Below, in pieces: positions 1 through 5,945 of a stretch of DNA of 30,923 nt; the first letter of the stretch is position 1, and each line of letters begins with the position of its first letter. The DNA is from a virus: the IMG/VR virus record IMGVR_UViG_3300025102_000165, positions 1 through 30,923 of that record, one strand, 5' to 3'. The translations under genes were made by a program, and so were the position numbers. The notes beneath the pieces are model-generated. The model had not been told where the DNA came from and ran no database searches. It saw nothing but the letters and a program-made list of their open reading frames with translations.

Positions 1-59
1 GTCGTAGCGGCTAGCAACAGCACCAAAAAAAACAGTACCCCTAGACCGGACGCAACCAT
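1..59 (-). CDS. small two-helix membrane protein, N-terminal part (continues at 30923)
   Basis: An ATG at 57-59 opens a frame running off the left edge. If position 1 is joined to 30923, the frame continues without a stop to a TGA at 30809-30811, giving a 57-residue protein. The first part has a hydrophobic run (GVLFFLVLLLAA, residues 7-18). A second long hydrophobic stretch lies in the part encoded at the other end. The gene sits between the HNH gene and the ParB/methyltransferase gene. No clear ribosome-binding site precedes the ATG. Function is unknown; a small holin-like or other membrane protein is possible. The T-rich strand favours open frames, so this is a moderate call. Confidence 0.45.
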   Translation of the reverse strand, partial: MVASGLGVLFFLVLLLAAT

Positions 60-78
60 TAGAGAATTAATCAAGTAA

Positions 79-414
79 TTAAACAGTTTTAGCCCCTTTC
101 CTTGAGTTACAAGAACGATGCAACACTTGCAGGTTGGCCAAGTCATTGGTTCCACCTTTAGCTAAGGGAATTTTGTGGTCAACAGTTAAAGGGTCGCCAG
201 GCAGCCCCACCCCCCGGCATTGAACACAATAAATAGCGTTTTTTAACAGAATTTGACGATTACGACGGTACTCACCCAGGTTATAAGCACGCCCCGGCCC
301 TTTACGCTGGCGGATCCTTTGACAATTACGACAAAACGAACGACTAGACGCAGTAGGACTGAACAAAGCCCGACAATTCAAACAAGGCCGTGGTGGTTTT
401 TTATTTCTAGCCAG
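79..414 (-). CDS. HNH homing-type endonuclease
   Basis: Small HNH nuclease of about 110 residues. Seen in order: an N-terminal zinc finger made of CLNC and, 17 residues on, CRNC; then CVQC; then the HNH core with TVDHKIPLAKGGTNDLANLQ and a final HRSCNSRKG. The DH and the later N and H are the expected metal and catalytic positions. HNH proteins next to terminase genes often assist packaging or cleave DNA; here terminase is upstream across the circular join. The start is uncertain: no ATG or GTG is in frame. A TTG at 379-381 would remove the first zinc cysteine (codon 382-384). I therefore favour a CTG at 412-414, preceded by an AAGGGGG-type ribosome site and giving a natural MARNKK N-terminus. 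Confidence 0.8.
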   Translation of the reverse strand: MARNKKPPRPCLNCRALFSPTASSRSFCRNCQRIRQRKGPGRAYNLGEYRRNRQILLKNAIYCVQCRGVGLPGDPLTVDHKIPLAKGGTNDLANLQVLHRSCNSRKGAKTV

Positions 415-760
415 GACCCCCCACCCCCTTATTTTTTATTTCAAGCAAGGCCTCAACATAAGATAAACAAAACGCTTGAATTTCCATAGCATTGCAATCA
501 GCTTGAACAGCAAGGCCTTCAGCTCCATTGATTATTAAACTAAACTGCCCAGCAGTTGTCTCAGCAAGAGGACCTCGGTCAGCCTGAACTATTATTTGAA
601 TTACATTAACAACATTTGACTCTTGCTGCCATGCACTAAATTGATAAACAACACCTGAACCATGAACGTTAATAATTTCTTTAAAATTATCAGCAGCAAA
701 CCTAAACGACTCAGGAACTACCTCATTAACTAACCGTGCTGAATCAGACTTAAAAACCAC
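407..760 (-). CDS. hypothetical phage protein
   Basis: 117 residues from a GTG start. I do not recognise the family. Composition is mixed alpha/beta with no membrane segment, no cysteine cluster and no obvious DNA-binding motif. It ends in a short glycine/proline tail encoded by a G-rich run (GGGGGTGGGGGG), and its stop codon lies inside the start region of the HNH gene, so the two are probably translationally coupled. About 80 bp of AT-rich DNA separates it from the replisome-organiser-like gene upstream. Part of the early leftward operon. Confidence 0.6.
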   Translation of the reverse strand: MVFKSDSARLVNEVVPESFRFAADNFKEIINVHGSGVVYQFSAWQQESNVVNVIQIIVQADRGPLAETTAGQFSLIINGAEGLAVQADCNAMEIQAFCLSYVEALLEIKNKGVGGPG

Positions 761-842
761 TATTTATTTCTATCTTTCTTTTTTTCTTTCTCCTCATACG
801 CTACGCATACGGAATTTATACTGAACAGATACCATACACTTA

Positions 843-1277
843 TCATAAGGACTTTTTGTCCACTAGGTCAGAGAACTTAAAATCATTTAAAGTTTCAGTT
901 ATTTCTTTAGCATCAGCCTTATGCTTTTTCTTTTCATCCCTCCACTCGGCAGCACGGTCACGGTTACGCTCAACCTGCTTTATATACTTACCGCCATAGT
1001 TGTCCCAATCATGAATAAGCCATAACTTATTTTTTAGTTCAAGGAAACCTGAGTCAAACATGGCATCAACTAAGTCCTGAGCGTCACCCTTCCACACGCA
1101 AGCATGAGCAATCTCATCAGGGTCCTGGTCAACAATGCCATGGCCCCAATTATTTAGAGAGAACAGCCAGAAGTTAACTATAAGACCCAACGCATGAGCC
1201 TCCTCAATTTCCAGGGATCTAGCCAAGCGGCGGACCTTACGGTGGTCTCTTAAGCCAGTGTCAACACGGGTCCACAT
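843..1277 (-). CDS. phage replisome organiser / replication initiator-like protein
   Basis: 144 residues. The N-terminal ~100 residues resemble the winged-helix domain of phage replication initiators (DnaD-like or replisome-organiser N-terminal): WTRVDTGLRDHRKVRRLA, then a helix with GLIVNFWLF, an acidic GIVDQDPDEIA stretch, LVDAMFDSGFLE and a terminal IHDW. The family recognises an origin and recruits the host helicase loader. The C-terminal ~45 residues are charged and lysine-rich. A GAGGAG ribosome site lies a few bases upstream, inside the preceding gene, with a 17-bp overlap. It is the best candidate for a protein acting on the iteron region at 5621-5875, which is inference. Confidence 0.7.
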   Translation of the reverse strand: MWTRVDTGLRDHRKVRRLARSLEIEEAHALGLIVNFWLFSLNNWGHGIVDQDPDEIAHACVWKGDAQDLVDAMFDSGFLELKNKLWLIHDWDNYGGKYIKQVERNRDRAAEWRDEKKKHKADAKEITETLNDFKFSDLVDKKSL

Positions 1278-1395
1278 GCAGCTGCTCCTCTTTTATTATT
1301 TCACAAAACTTAAAATACGATAGTTGGTTAATTATTAAGTCCGGGTCTTTTTTTAATTCATTGTTTTTAAACTTTATTACATAAGCCCTAGACAT
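1261..1395 (-). CDS. small hypothetical protein
   Basis: 44 residues, MSRAYVIKFKNN onwards. The frame is open further upstream, but the ATG at 1393-1395 has a good GAGGAG ribosome site and overlaps the stop of the WhiB gene by 8 bp, so I choose it. The extra upstream codons would lie almost wholly inside WhiB. No domain is recognised. It bridges WhiB and the replisome-organiser-like gene, overlapping both, as expected for a translationally coupled early operon. Confidence 0.55.
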   Translation of the reverse strand: MSRAYVIKFKNNELKKDPDLIINQLSYFKFCEIIKEEQLHVDPC

Positions 1396-2110
1396 TCTTA
1401 TGCTCCTCAACAATTTGATGAGCAGAACGGATACCCAGTGCTTTCTTTTTATTTTCTCGCCAGGTTTTCTCATAAGCAACCATGCAACCCTTACACCAAG
1501 ACTTTAGACCACCAATACCTTTTGAACGCTTTGAGAAGTTAGCAGCATCCTGCCGAGTCTTGCATTTGCTGCAAACCTTTGAAACCAAAGAACCCCACTC
1601 ATTAAAGATAGGTGCAGCTGACGATTGTCGAACCCCAGCCTTTTTATTATCAACAATACAAGCAGCACAACGAGATTGACGACCACCCCAATCGTTGTTA
1701 TTTATTGGAATTTTATTAACACGACGATAACAAGACACGCAGCGACGACTCAATAACCGGCCATCACGATGAAACTGCGGTTCTAAATTATTAAACTCAG
1801 AGAACGCACGACGAATAGATTTATAAACATTAGATTGTAAGCTCATTTTTTGACGATTAAGTCCAGGCAAGCCCATAAAGCCTTGGTCATCTTTACGAAT
1901 AACAGAACTAGCAACACATTCAGGCATTACAGGACACCCAAGGCAGATAAGATGCGTCTCAAAATACTCGAAGTCGGTGTGTTCCCTTGGACTTCCTGGA
2001 AAAAATAACGAAGTTTTAGAGTCCCGGCAATTAGCACGCTCATACCAAGAGTCAAGAAAAGCAATTTCTTTAAATTCAATTACTAGCCGCCTGTTCATTT
2101 GCTTGCTCAT
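1388..2110 (-). CDS. WhiB-family iron-sulfur regulator with C-terminal zinc-ribbon extension
   Basis: About 240 residues. The N-terminal part carries the WhiB signature: cysteines at 28, 56, 59 and 65 (C-x27-C-x2-C-x5-C), expected to bind [4Fe-4S], followed by a GFMGLPGLNRQK segment where WhiB proteins have their G[IV]WGG turn and basic tail. WhiB proteins bind the principal sigma factor and act as regulators; they are confined to actinobacteria and their phages, so this identifies the host group. Unusually, ~120 further residues hold two CxxC pairs (124/127 with 148/151, 180/183 with 206/209). The second resembles the zinc motif seen in endonuclease VII-like phage proteins. The start could be 2110, 2098 or an upstream ATG at 2164; I chose one that limits overlap with the Rad52-like gene. 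Confidence 0.8.
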   Translation of the reverse strand: MSKQMNRRLVIEFKEIAFLDSWYERANCRDSKTSLFFPGSPREHTDFEYFETHLICLGCPVMPECVASSVIRKDDQGFMGLPGLNRQKMSLQSNVYKSIRRAFSEFNNLEPQFHRDGRLLSRRCVSCYRRVNKIPINNNDWGGRQSRCAACIVDNKKAGVRQSSAAPIFNEWGSLVSKVCSKCKTRQDAANFSKRSKGIGGLKSWCKGCMVAYEKTWRENKKKALGIRSAHQIVEEHKNV

Positions 2111-2510
2111 CAGTAATTTTATTATATAAGAAATACTCATCTCCGCACCACAAATGCAAACCAAGGCCTAAGTTCATAGCAGCCCTCTTGAACGCATCGG
2201 ACTCAGCATGCTTTAAATTAGAACCATTTGAACCTTGGTCTTGCTCAACATCACCAGCACCTTGAACAGAAACCAAATCCAAATCGCCAGGCATACGACA
2301 AGTTAAAGTACCAACGCAACCTGTTAACTTTCCATCTTGGTCAAAAATCTCACGATCTACCGACCAAGTGTAAAAACCAACAATCATCAACAGACGCTGA
2401 CGTACAACACCGTGAGTCACATAGCTAGCGTTGCCCTTTCCAGGTTTAATTTTTATATAATCCTTAGGAAAAGGAGTAGCTAACTCCTTTAATATTTTGT
2501 CATTTTTCAT
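2076..2510 (-). CDS. Rad52/Rad22-like single-strand annealing protein
   Basis: 144 residues. It matches the short phage and actinobacterial Rad52-like family: an N-terminal segment with KPGKGNASYVTHGVVRQRL, a central beta region (GCVGTLTCRMPGD) and the hallmark AESDAFKRAAMNLGLGLHLW near residues 110-130. Such proteins anneal complementary single strands in phage recombination and replication. A GGAGGG ribosome site lies 9 nt before the ATG, within the end of the upstream HTH gene, which it overlaps by 11 bp. No dedicated exonuclease partner is evident beside it. Confidence 0.8.
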   Translation of the reverse strand: MKNDKILKELATPFPKDYIKIKPGKGNASYVTHGVVRQRLLMIVGFYTWSVDREIFDQDGKLTGCVGTLTCRMPGDLDLVSVQGAGDVEQDQGSNGSNLKHAESDAFKRAAMNLGLGLHLWCGDEYFLYNKITDEQANEQAASN

Positions 2511-2673
2511 TTATTAGACCCTCCAAGTCAGAACGACGGATAAAAACACGACGAACACCCGGCAATTTAACTGACGGAAGTCGTCCATCTTTAACCATGT
2601 CATAAATAGTTGTTTTTGAAATTTTTAAAAGGTCAACTGCCTCAGCAATTGTTAATAAATTAGAGTCGCTCAT
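2500..2673 (-). CDS. helix-turn-helix excisionase-type DNA-binding protein
   Basis: 57 residues, MSDSNLLTIAEAVDLLKISK at the start. The body is a MerR/AlpA-like HTH_17 fold: helix TIAEAVDLLKI, turn, recognition helix SKTTIYDMVKDG, then the wing RLPSVKLPGVRRVFIRRSDLEGLI. This family includes phage excisionases and small regulators. It lies about 750 bp from the integrase, separated by a divergent promoter region, so a role as recombination directionality factor or as early regulator is plausible. It overlaps both neighbours (14 bp upstream, 11 bp downstream). It is also a candidate reader of the TAGATCCC sites, without direct evidence. Confidence 0.85.
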   Translation of the reverse strand: MSDSNLLTIAEAVDLLKISKTTIYDMVKDGRLPSVKLPGVRRVFIRRSDLEGLINEK

Positions 2674-2953
2674 GCGTTACCCCAACAACACCAATCGAGT
2701 GAAGTGGTAAAACATGTTGCTCGCCTTCGTGAATGAAAACAACCAAGTCAATAGCATTACGAACATAACACTTGATAAAGGTGGAATTATTAAATTCTTG
2801 TAAAACCAAATTACGACCTTTTGAATCGGCAGAATATACAAGATTGACCTTATCGCCCCGTTTATATTTTAAAGAACGCAAGGGATGACCCGTACGCACA
2901 CAAAGAGAAGAATTGACCTCAACGGCCTCTCCTTTTATTTTTTTATTAATCAC
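2660..2953 (-). CDS. hypothetical early protein
   Basis: 97 residues from a GTG start with an AGGGGTG ribosome site 5 nt upstream. First gene of the leftward early operon, directly behind the divergent promoter region. Predicted mostly beta (VNLVYSADSKGRNLVLQEF, IDLVVFIHEG, HVLPLHSIGVVGV), with basic residues near the N-terminus. No family recognised. Confidence 0.65.
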   Translation of the reverse strand: MINKKIKGEAVEVNSSLCVRTGHPLRSLKYKRGDKVNLVYSADSKGRNLVLQEFNNSTFIKCYVRNAIDLVVFIHEGEQHVLPLHSIGVVGVTHERL

Positions 2954-2978
2954 AAATCACCCCTAGCGTCTTTTTATA

Positions 2979-3008
2979 AAGATACTACAAAAGCCAAAAC
3001 ATAACCAA
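2979..3008 (-). promoter_or_regulatory. putative leftward early promoter
   Basis: On the minus strand, TTGGTT (3003-3008) and TATCTT (2979-2984) are 18 bp apart, 26 bp before the GTG at 2953. A sigma70-type match of moderate quality. The region is AT-rich and divergent from the rightward gene at 3076. Confidence 0.35.
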
Positions 3009-3040
3009 CCAAAGCTAAAGATGTTTTTCTCACTCTTGGT

Positions 3041-3069
3041 TTGTTTTTTAAAATCTAGGGATCTAAGAT
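3041..3069 (+). promoter_or_regulatory. rightward leaderless promoter containing a TAGATCCC-type site
   Basis: TTGTTT (3041-3046), 17-bp spacer, TAAGAT (3064-3069), then 6 bases and the ATG at 3076. This spacing puts the transcription start at the A of the ATG, so the mRNA would have no leader, a common arrangement in actinobacteria. GGGATCTA (3058-3065; TAGATCCC on the minus strand) fills the end of the spacer and touches the -10 box, where a bound protein would block RNA polymerase. Confidence 0.5.
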
Positions 3070-3075
3070 AATTTT

Positions 3076-3297
3076 ATGAACAACGAGCAAAAAATCCTTG
3101 ACTTCATAAACAGTTGGAAGTCAATACTTAAGAAAAGCGAGCTCGAGTCAGTCGTTGACACTTTACAAGCAGCAATCGATAACGCAGAAGTAAGTAGCCT
3201 CAAAGACAAGCAGGAAATAAGAAATAACACCATCAATAAAGCCTTATCTCAGCCAACAATACCAAAACAACCAAATACAGCAGAAATAGACAAATAA
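3076..3297 (+). CDS. lone rightward gene, hypothetical, candidate lysogeny regulator
   Basis: 73 residues and the only convincing plus-strand gene. Residues 1-52 look like helices (NEQKILDFINSWKSILKK, SELESVVDTLQAAIDNAE); the rest is polar and proline/threonine-rich. No helix-turn-helix is visible. No ribosome site precedes the ATG, consistent with leaderless expression from the promoter at 3041-3069. It sits between the divergent early operon and the 3' end of the integrase, the classical place for an immunity or maintenance gene. It may be part of the repressor system, but that rests on position only. Confidence 0.55.
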   Translation: MNNEQKILDFINSWKSILKKSELESVVDTLQAAIDNAEVSSLKDKQEIRNNTINKALSQPTIPKQPNTAEIDK

Positions 3298-3368
3298 CAG
3301 GCCACTGTAAGCCCCTGAGAGCCATTTAAAATAAGCCTTGGCCTAGTTGTCCCAGGGTCAATAGCCAA
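3298..3368. repeat. intergenic repeat copy A
   Basis: First of four related intergenic elements (others at 5885, 10983, 19343). It begins CAGGCCACTGTAAGCC, identical to copy D for 17 bases counting the A before it, and diverges to about 70% over 70 bp. Both contain GGCCTAGT near the 3' side. AGGCC and GGCCT can pair as a stem. On the minus strand, AT-rich hexamers follow a CTAGGCC block, so a leftward promoter or an RNA structure is possible. Confidence 0.6.
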
Positions 3369-3380
3369 CAAAACTAGCAC

Positions 3381-3409
3381 AAAAGCAAAAGCGACGGATA
3401 GACCGCCGC
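3381..3409 (-). terminator. rho-independent terminator of the integrase gene
   Basis: On the minus strand, GCGGCGG and CCGTCGC form a 7-bp stem with one G-U pair and a 5-nt loop (3391-3409). TTTTGCTTTT follows. It lies about 20 bp after the integrase stop, in the right orientation. Confidence 0.7.
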
Positions 3410-3429
3410 CCTTGCAAAAACGCACCTTT

Positions 3430-4623
3430 TTATTTTAGTTCATCAGCCCATGCTGATTGGCCAGCAACAAGGTCATCATCAGAGATGTGAACGTAGGTGC
3501 GTAAAAATGTTTCGGGAGTTTGACCCAAAAGAGTTGCAGAAGTTCCAATAGGAACGTTTGCACGGTGTAGACCCGTAGCAACAGTATGACGAGTGGCATG
3601 AAGTCCCATATAACGGAAACCTCCCTGCTTACAATAACGCTTAAAAGCGGCAGTATAAGAATCAGGCACAACAGCTCGACCATTACCACGATGGAATAAC
3701 CACCCATCATTGGACCATAAATCACGGTCCTCATTATTTGAGTTCCAAGAACGACCATAGACCTCGCCTGAGTGACATCTCTCTAGGTGCCTTTTTAGTT
3801 CAGCAGTAGAGTCAACGTCAAGAGGAACCATACGGTTATGGTTTTTCTTAGAGCTAGACCCAACGAAGTCTACAGTACGTCCTCCATTTCTTACTTTTTC
3901 TACGTGTTTATTGACTGAAATAACGGCAGTAGAGCCATCGGCAGAGTACTTGATATCCTCAAGCCTAATGCCACAAAGCTCACCACGTCTAAGACCCGAA
4001 GTCAAAGCAAGATAAAAGAAAAAATAATCACGTCTAATGTTGTCATTATTTTTAATAAAGTGCAAGATCCCTCGAACTTCCTCGATTGAGTAAGCGTCTC
4101 GGTTAGTCTTTGGAATTTTTACACGAACAGTCGCCTTTTTTTTCATTGGATTAGTTCCCAGGGAGTTAGTCTCAACAGCCAACTCAAAAACAGAACTAAG
4201 AACACCCTGCAAGCGAGCAAGATAACCCTCAGACAAACCCTCAGCTCGTTTAATTTCAAGCCAACGGTTCAACATAACACTATCAATCTTTGTCATTTTT
4301 AAAGACCCAAAGTGCTCCATCCAATGATTGTCCAAATACATTTGATACTTTTTTAATGTTTCGGCACGCTCAACCTTAACACGGCAAGACGGCAGCCAAA
4401 CATTAAGACAAAAGGCTTTAAAATTAGTTTTATCAACTACGTGCTTTATGGTGCCTTTATTGACACCGTCAAGATATTCAGTAACAGACGCTTGAGCCTC
4501 ACCTTTAGTTTTAAAAGTCCCTGACCAAATTGTCTTATTTTTACCTTCAATAACTTCTTTAACACTAGCTTGATAAACTGTGCCTTTTTTACTTTCACGT
4601 TTACGAATATGAGTCCAAGCCAT
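3430..4623 (-). CDS. int: tyrosine integrase
   Basis: 397 residues, the usual size for phage integrases. An N-terminal arm-binding region (VYQASVKEVIEGKNKTIWSG) is followed by a core-binding helical domain (about 65-165) and a catalytic domain. Catalytic residues seen: Arg in TSGLRRGELCG, HATRH with His 342 and Arg 345, and the nucleophile Tyr 377 in FLRTYVH. The position usually held by His or Trp (LGH) is Gln 368 (LLGQTPET). Substitutions here are tolerated in some recombinases, but it is worth noting. The enzyme integrates the phage into the host chromosome. The attP site is probably within 3298-3430 or the divergent region, but I cannot identify its core. It overlaps the upstream gene by 1 bp (TAATG). 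Confidence 0.95.
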   Translation of the reverse strand: MAWTHIRKRESKKGTVYQASVKEVIEGKNKTIWSGTFKTKGEAQASVTEYLDGVNKGTIKHVVDKTNFKAFCLNVWLPSCRVKVERAETLKKYQMYLDNHWMEHFGSLKMTKIDSVMLNRWLEIKRAEGLSEGYLARLQGVLSSVFELAVETNSLGTNPMKKKATVRVKIPKTNRDAYSIEEVRGILHFIKNNDNIRRDYFFFYLALTSGLRRGELCGIRLEDIKYSADGSTAVISVNKHVEKVRNGGRTVDFVGSSSKKNHNRMVPLDVDSTAELKRHLERCHSGEVYGRSWNSNNEDRDLWSNDGWLFHRGNGRAVVPDSYTAAFKRYCKQGGFRYMGLHATRHTVATGLHRANVPIGTSATLLGQTPETFLRTYVHISDDDLVAGQSAWADELK

Positions 4624-4817
4624 TAGTTACCCTTCTCAGCTTCAAAGCCACGAAAAAAACCTTCCATATAAAGATTTTTATTTTTATCTAACCAAACACC
4701 AACCTCAACAGGTACTAAATTTTTAACACCGTTGAAGTCAGCCATGTTAACTAAACCTGACTCACGCACAAAGCTAAGAGCTTTAAAAACGGACTCAGGG
4801 ATTTTTACCTTAGACAT
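4623..4817 (-). CDS. small phage protein, DUF5049-like
   Basis: 64 residues. The pattern of a helix with FVRESGLVNMADFNGV followed by a second helix and a VWLDKNKNLYMEGF segment recalls the small phage family DUF5049 ("iR.sG..NMfd"); this is from memory and unverified. Function is not known for the family. It is coupled to the integrase (TAATG overlap) and overlaps the zinc-ribbon gene upstream by 1 bp. Confidence 0.6.
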   Translation of the reverse strand: MSKVKIPESVFKALSFVRESGLVNMADFNGVKNLVPVEVGVWLDKNKNLYMEGFFRGFEAEKGN

Positions 4818-4993
4818 TACAGCACCTCCTTTAATAAAACCTCATCGACCACGAGAATAACCTCGTCGCAGTCGTCACAAGTGAATACCTTGTTTAATTT
4901 AAGGTCGATTGGAAAAATCAAATTCATGTGATTACTTTGAGCAATCATACACTCACAACCACACTCAACGTTAGTACATTCAATCTCTAACAT
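4817..4993 (-). CDS. small cysteine-rich protein, possible zinc ribbon
   Basis: 58 residues, MLEIECTNVECGCECMIAQS at the start. Cysteines at 6, 11, 13 and 15 and a CDDC pair at 39-42 could bind zinc. The rest is acidic and aliphatic. It lies exactly between two genes, with a 1-bp overlap downstream and a 1-bp gap upstream, and a purine-rich AGGGGAGG ribosome site before the ATG. Function unknown; a DNA- or protein-binding ribbon is likely. Confidence 0.65.
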   Translation of the reverse strand: MLEIECTNVECGCECMIAQSNHMNLIFPIDLKLNKVFTCDDCDEVILVVDEVLLKEVL

Positions 4994-4994
4994 T

Positions 4995-5240
4995 TTAAAC
5001 CTCCCCTATAAGAGAACCCTCAGGAAACTCACCGTGCTCGTCAAGAACCTCATCAACATTCATGTCGTGAACTTCTAATTTAACAACCTTGTCAATTAGT
5101 TCTTTTTTATGTTTTAACTCAATATTTACTCCATACATAAGTTGATTACCTAACTCCTTGGCTTCTCGCCAATCACTAGCCATCACCTCGATAGTTGTAG
5201 GAAGTTCAACACTAAGAATAAATTTTTTATCTTTACCCAT
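4995..5240 (-). CDS. hypothetical early protein
   Basis: 81 residues, starting MGKDKKFILSVELPT. The frame is open 15 bases further upstream, but the ATG at 5238-5240 is preceded by GGAGG at the proper distance and overlaps the previous stop by 8 bp (ATGGGTAA), so it is the better start. It predicts a short beta-alpha-beta protein with an acidic C-terminus. Not recognised. Confidence 0.6.
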   Translation of the reverse strand: MGKDKKFILSVELPTTIEVMASDWREAKELGNQLMYGVNIELKHKKELIDKVVKLEVHDMNVDEVLDEHGEFPEGSLIGEV

Positions 5241-5544
5241 AGTGACCTCCGTCAATCCAATATTGAAGTGTCTCTTCGTCTAACTCATGTAATTTATAAA
5301 CAAATACAGTCTCGCCGTAGCCTTCCCATTTGAGCTTATAGTCAATCACATCAGATATGATACGAAAACCAACAACAGACATAGTGTCGGATTTTTTATT
5401 CACTGTCCTTTTGACAATAAAGTTAAACTTGGGAACGTTCATAAACATACTGAAGTCAATAGCTTCACTTCCACGTTTTGTAACTAACCCATTAGTTTCT
5501 AGTAGTGCCTTCTGTTTTTCAGTTGGCTTGATATTTTCGGTCAT
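5233..5544 (-). CDS. hypothetical early protein, first gene of the integrase-side operon
   Basis: 103 residues with an AAAGGAG ribosome site 5 nt before the ATG. The N-terminal part is helical and charged (PTEKQKALLETNG), the middle is beta-rich (KFNFIVKRTVNKKSD) and the C-terminus is acidic. No family recognised. It heads the leftward chain 5544 to 3430 ending in the integrase, behind a 400-bp repeat-rich control region. Confidence 0.6.
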   Translation of the reverse strand: MTENIKPTEKQKALLETNGLVTKRGSEAIDFSMFMNVPKFNFIVKRTVNKKSDTMSVVGFRIISDVIDYKLKWEGYGETVFVYKLHELDEETLQYWIDGGHYG

Positions 5545-5575
5545 TTTTCTCCTTTGTTGCTAACCAATAAATAAG

Positions 5576-5605
5576 ATTTTAACTCAAATCCCAGGGATCT
5601 GTCGC
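5576..5605 (-). promoter_or_regulatory. putative promoter of the integrase-side operon with a near-match TAGATCCC site
   Basis: Minus strand: GCGACA (5600-5605), 18-bp spacer, TAAAAT (5576-5581), 32 bp before the ATG at 5544. The spacer contains CAGATCCC (5594-5601), one base different from the TAGATCCC octamer, in the same orientation. The -35 match is weak. Confidence 0.35.
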
Positions 5606-5620
5606 ATTTTTTCTTTATTT

Positions 5621-5875
5621 TTTGGCTCAGTTTTGGCTCAGTTTGGCTCGGAATTATTGGAATTAACGGAATTATAGGAATTAACGGAATAACAAGACTC
5701 TAAAATTACCCCGTTTTCTTTCCGTTATTTCCGTTATTTCCGTACCGTCCGTACCGTCCGAAAAACACGGGGAGAGTAGGACACCACCGACCTTTTGCAG
5801 AATAAGCCAATAAAAGCAATTGATTGTTGCTTAAAACTGAGTCAAAAACAGCCAATTGGCTCAGATTTGGCTCCG
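5621..5875. repeat. iteron cluster: candidate replication origin or control region
   Basis: The gap 5545-5945 has no gene but is highly repetitive. Three TTTGGCTC(A/G)G copies lie at 5621, 5632 and 5642. Five perfect-phase 9-bp units, GGAATTATT, GGAATTAAC, GGAATTATA, GGAATTAAC and GGAATAACA, fill 5650-5694. Inverted TTTCCGTTA units lie at 5719 and 5728, a variant at 5737, then CCGTACCGT twice (5740-5757). The outer element returns inverted at 5837 (CTGAGTCAAAA) and direct at 5856 and 5866. Phased iterons with flanking inverted copies are typical of initiator-bound origins or multi-site operators. Confidence 0.65.
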
Positions 5876-5884
5876 TTTCAAAAA

Positions 5885-5940
5885 ACTAGGCACTTGTGAG
5901 CCTTTCTAAGCGTTTTGTAAAACAGCGTAGAACTGACACC
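5885..5940. repeat. intergenic repeat copy B
   Basis: CTAGGCACTTGTGAGCC then TCTAAGCG and an AT-rich stretch align with copy D (AGGCCACTGTAAGCC, TCTAAGCG). It lies directly after the stop of the minor tail gene and upstream of the leftward operon at 5544. It is the most diverged and shortest of the four copies. Confidence 0.5.
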
Positions 5941-5945
5941 CACAC

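Noticed and set aside
253-489. Plus-strand open frame of 78 codons
   Set aside because: Lies opposite the HNH and 407-760 genes, has low-complexity composition and no ribosome site.
2111-2164. Upstream 18-codon extension of the WhiB protein
   Set aside because: It would overlap the Rad52-like gene by nearly 90 bp and has no better ribosome site; WhiB proteins begin close to the conserved Trp.
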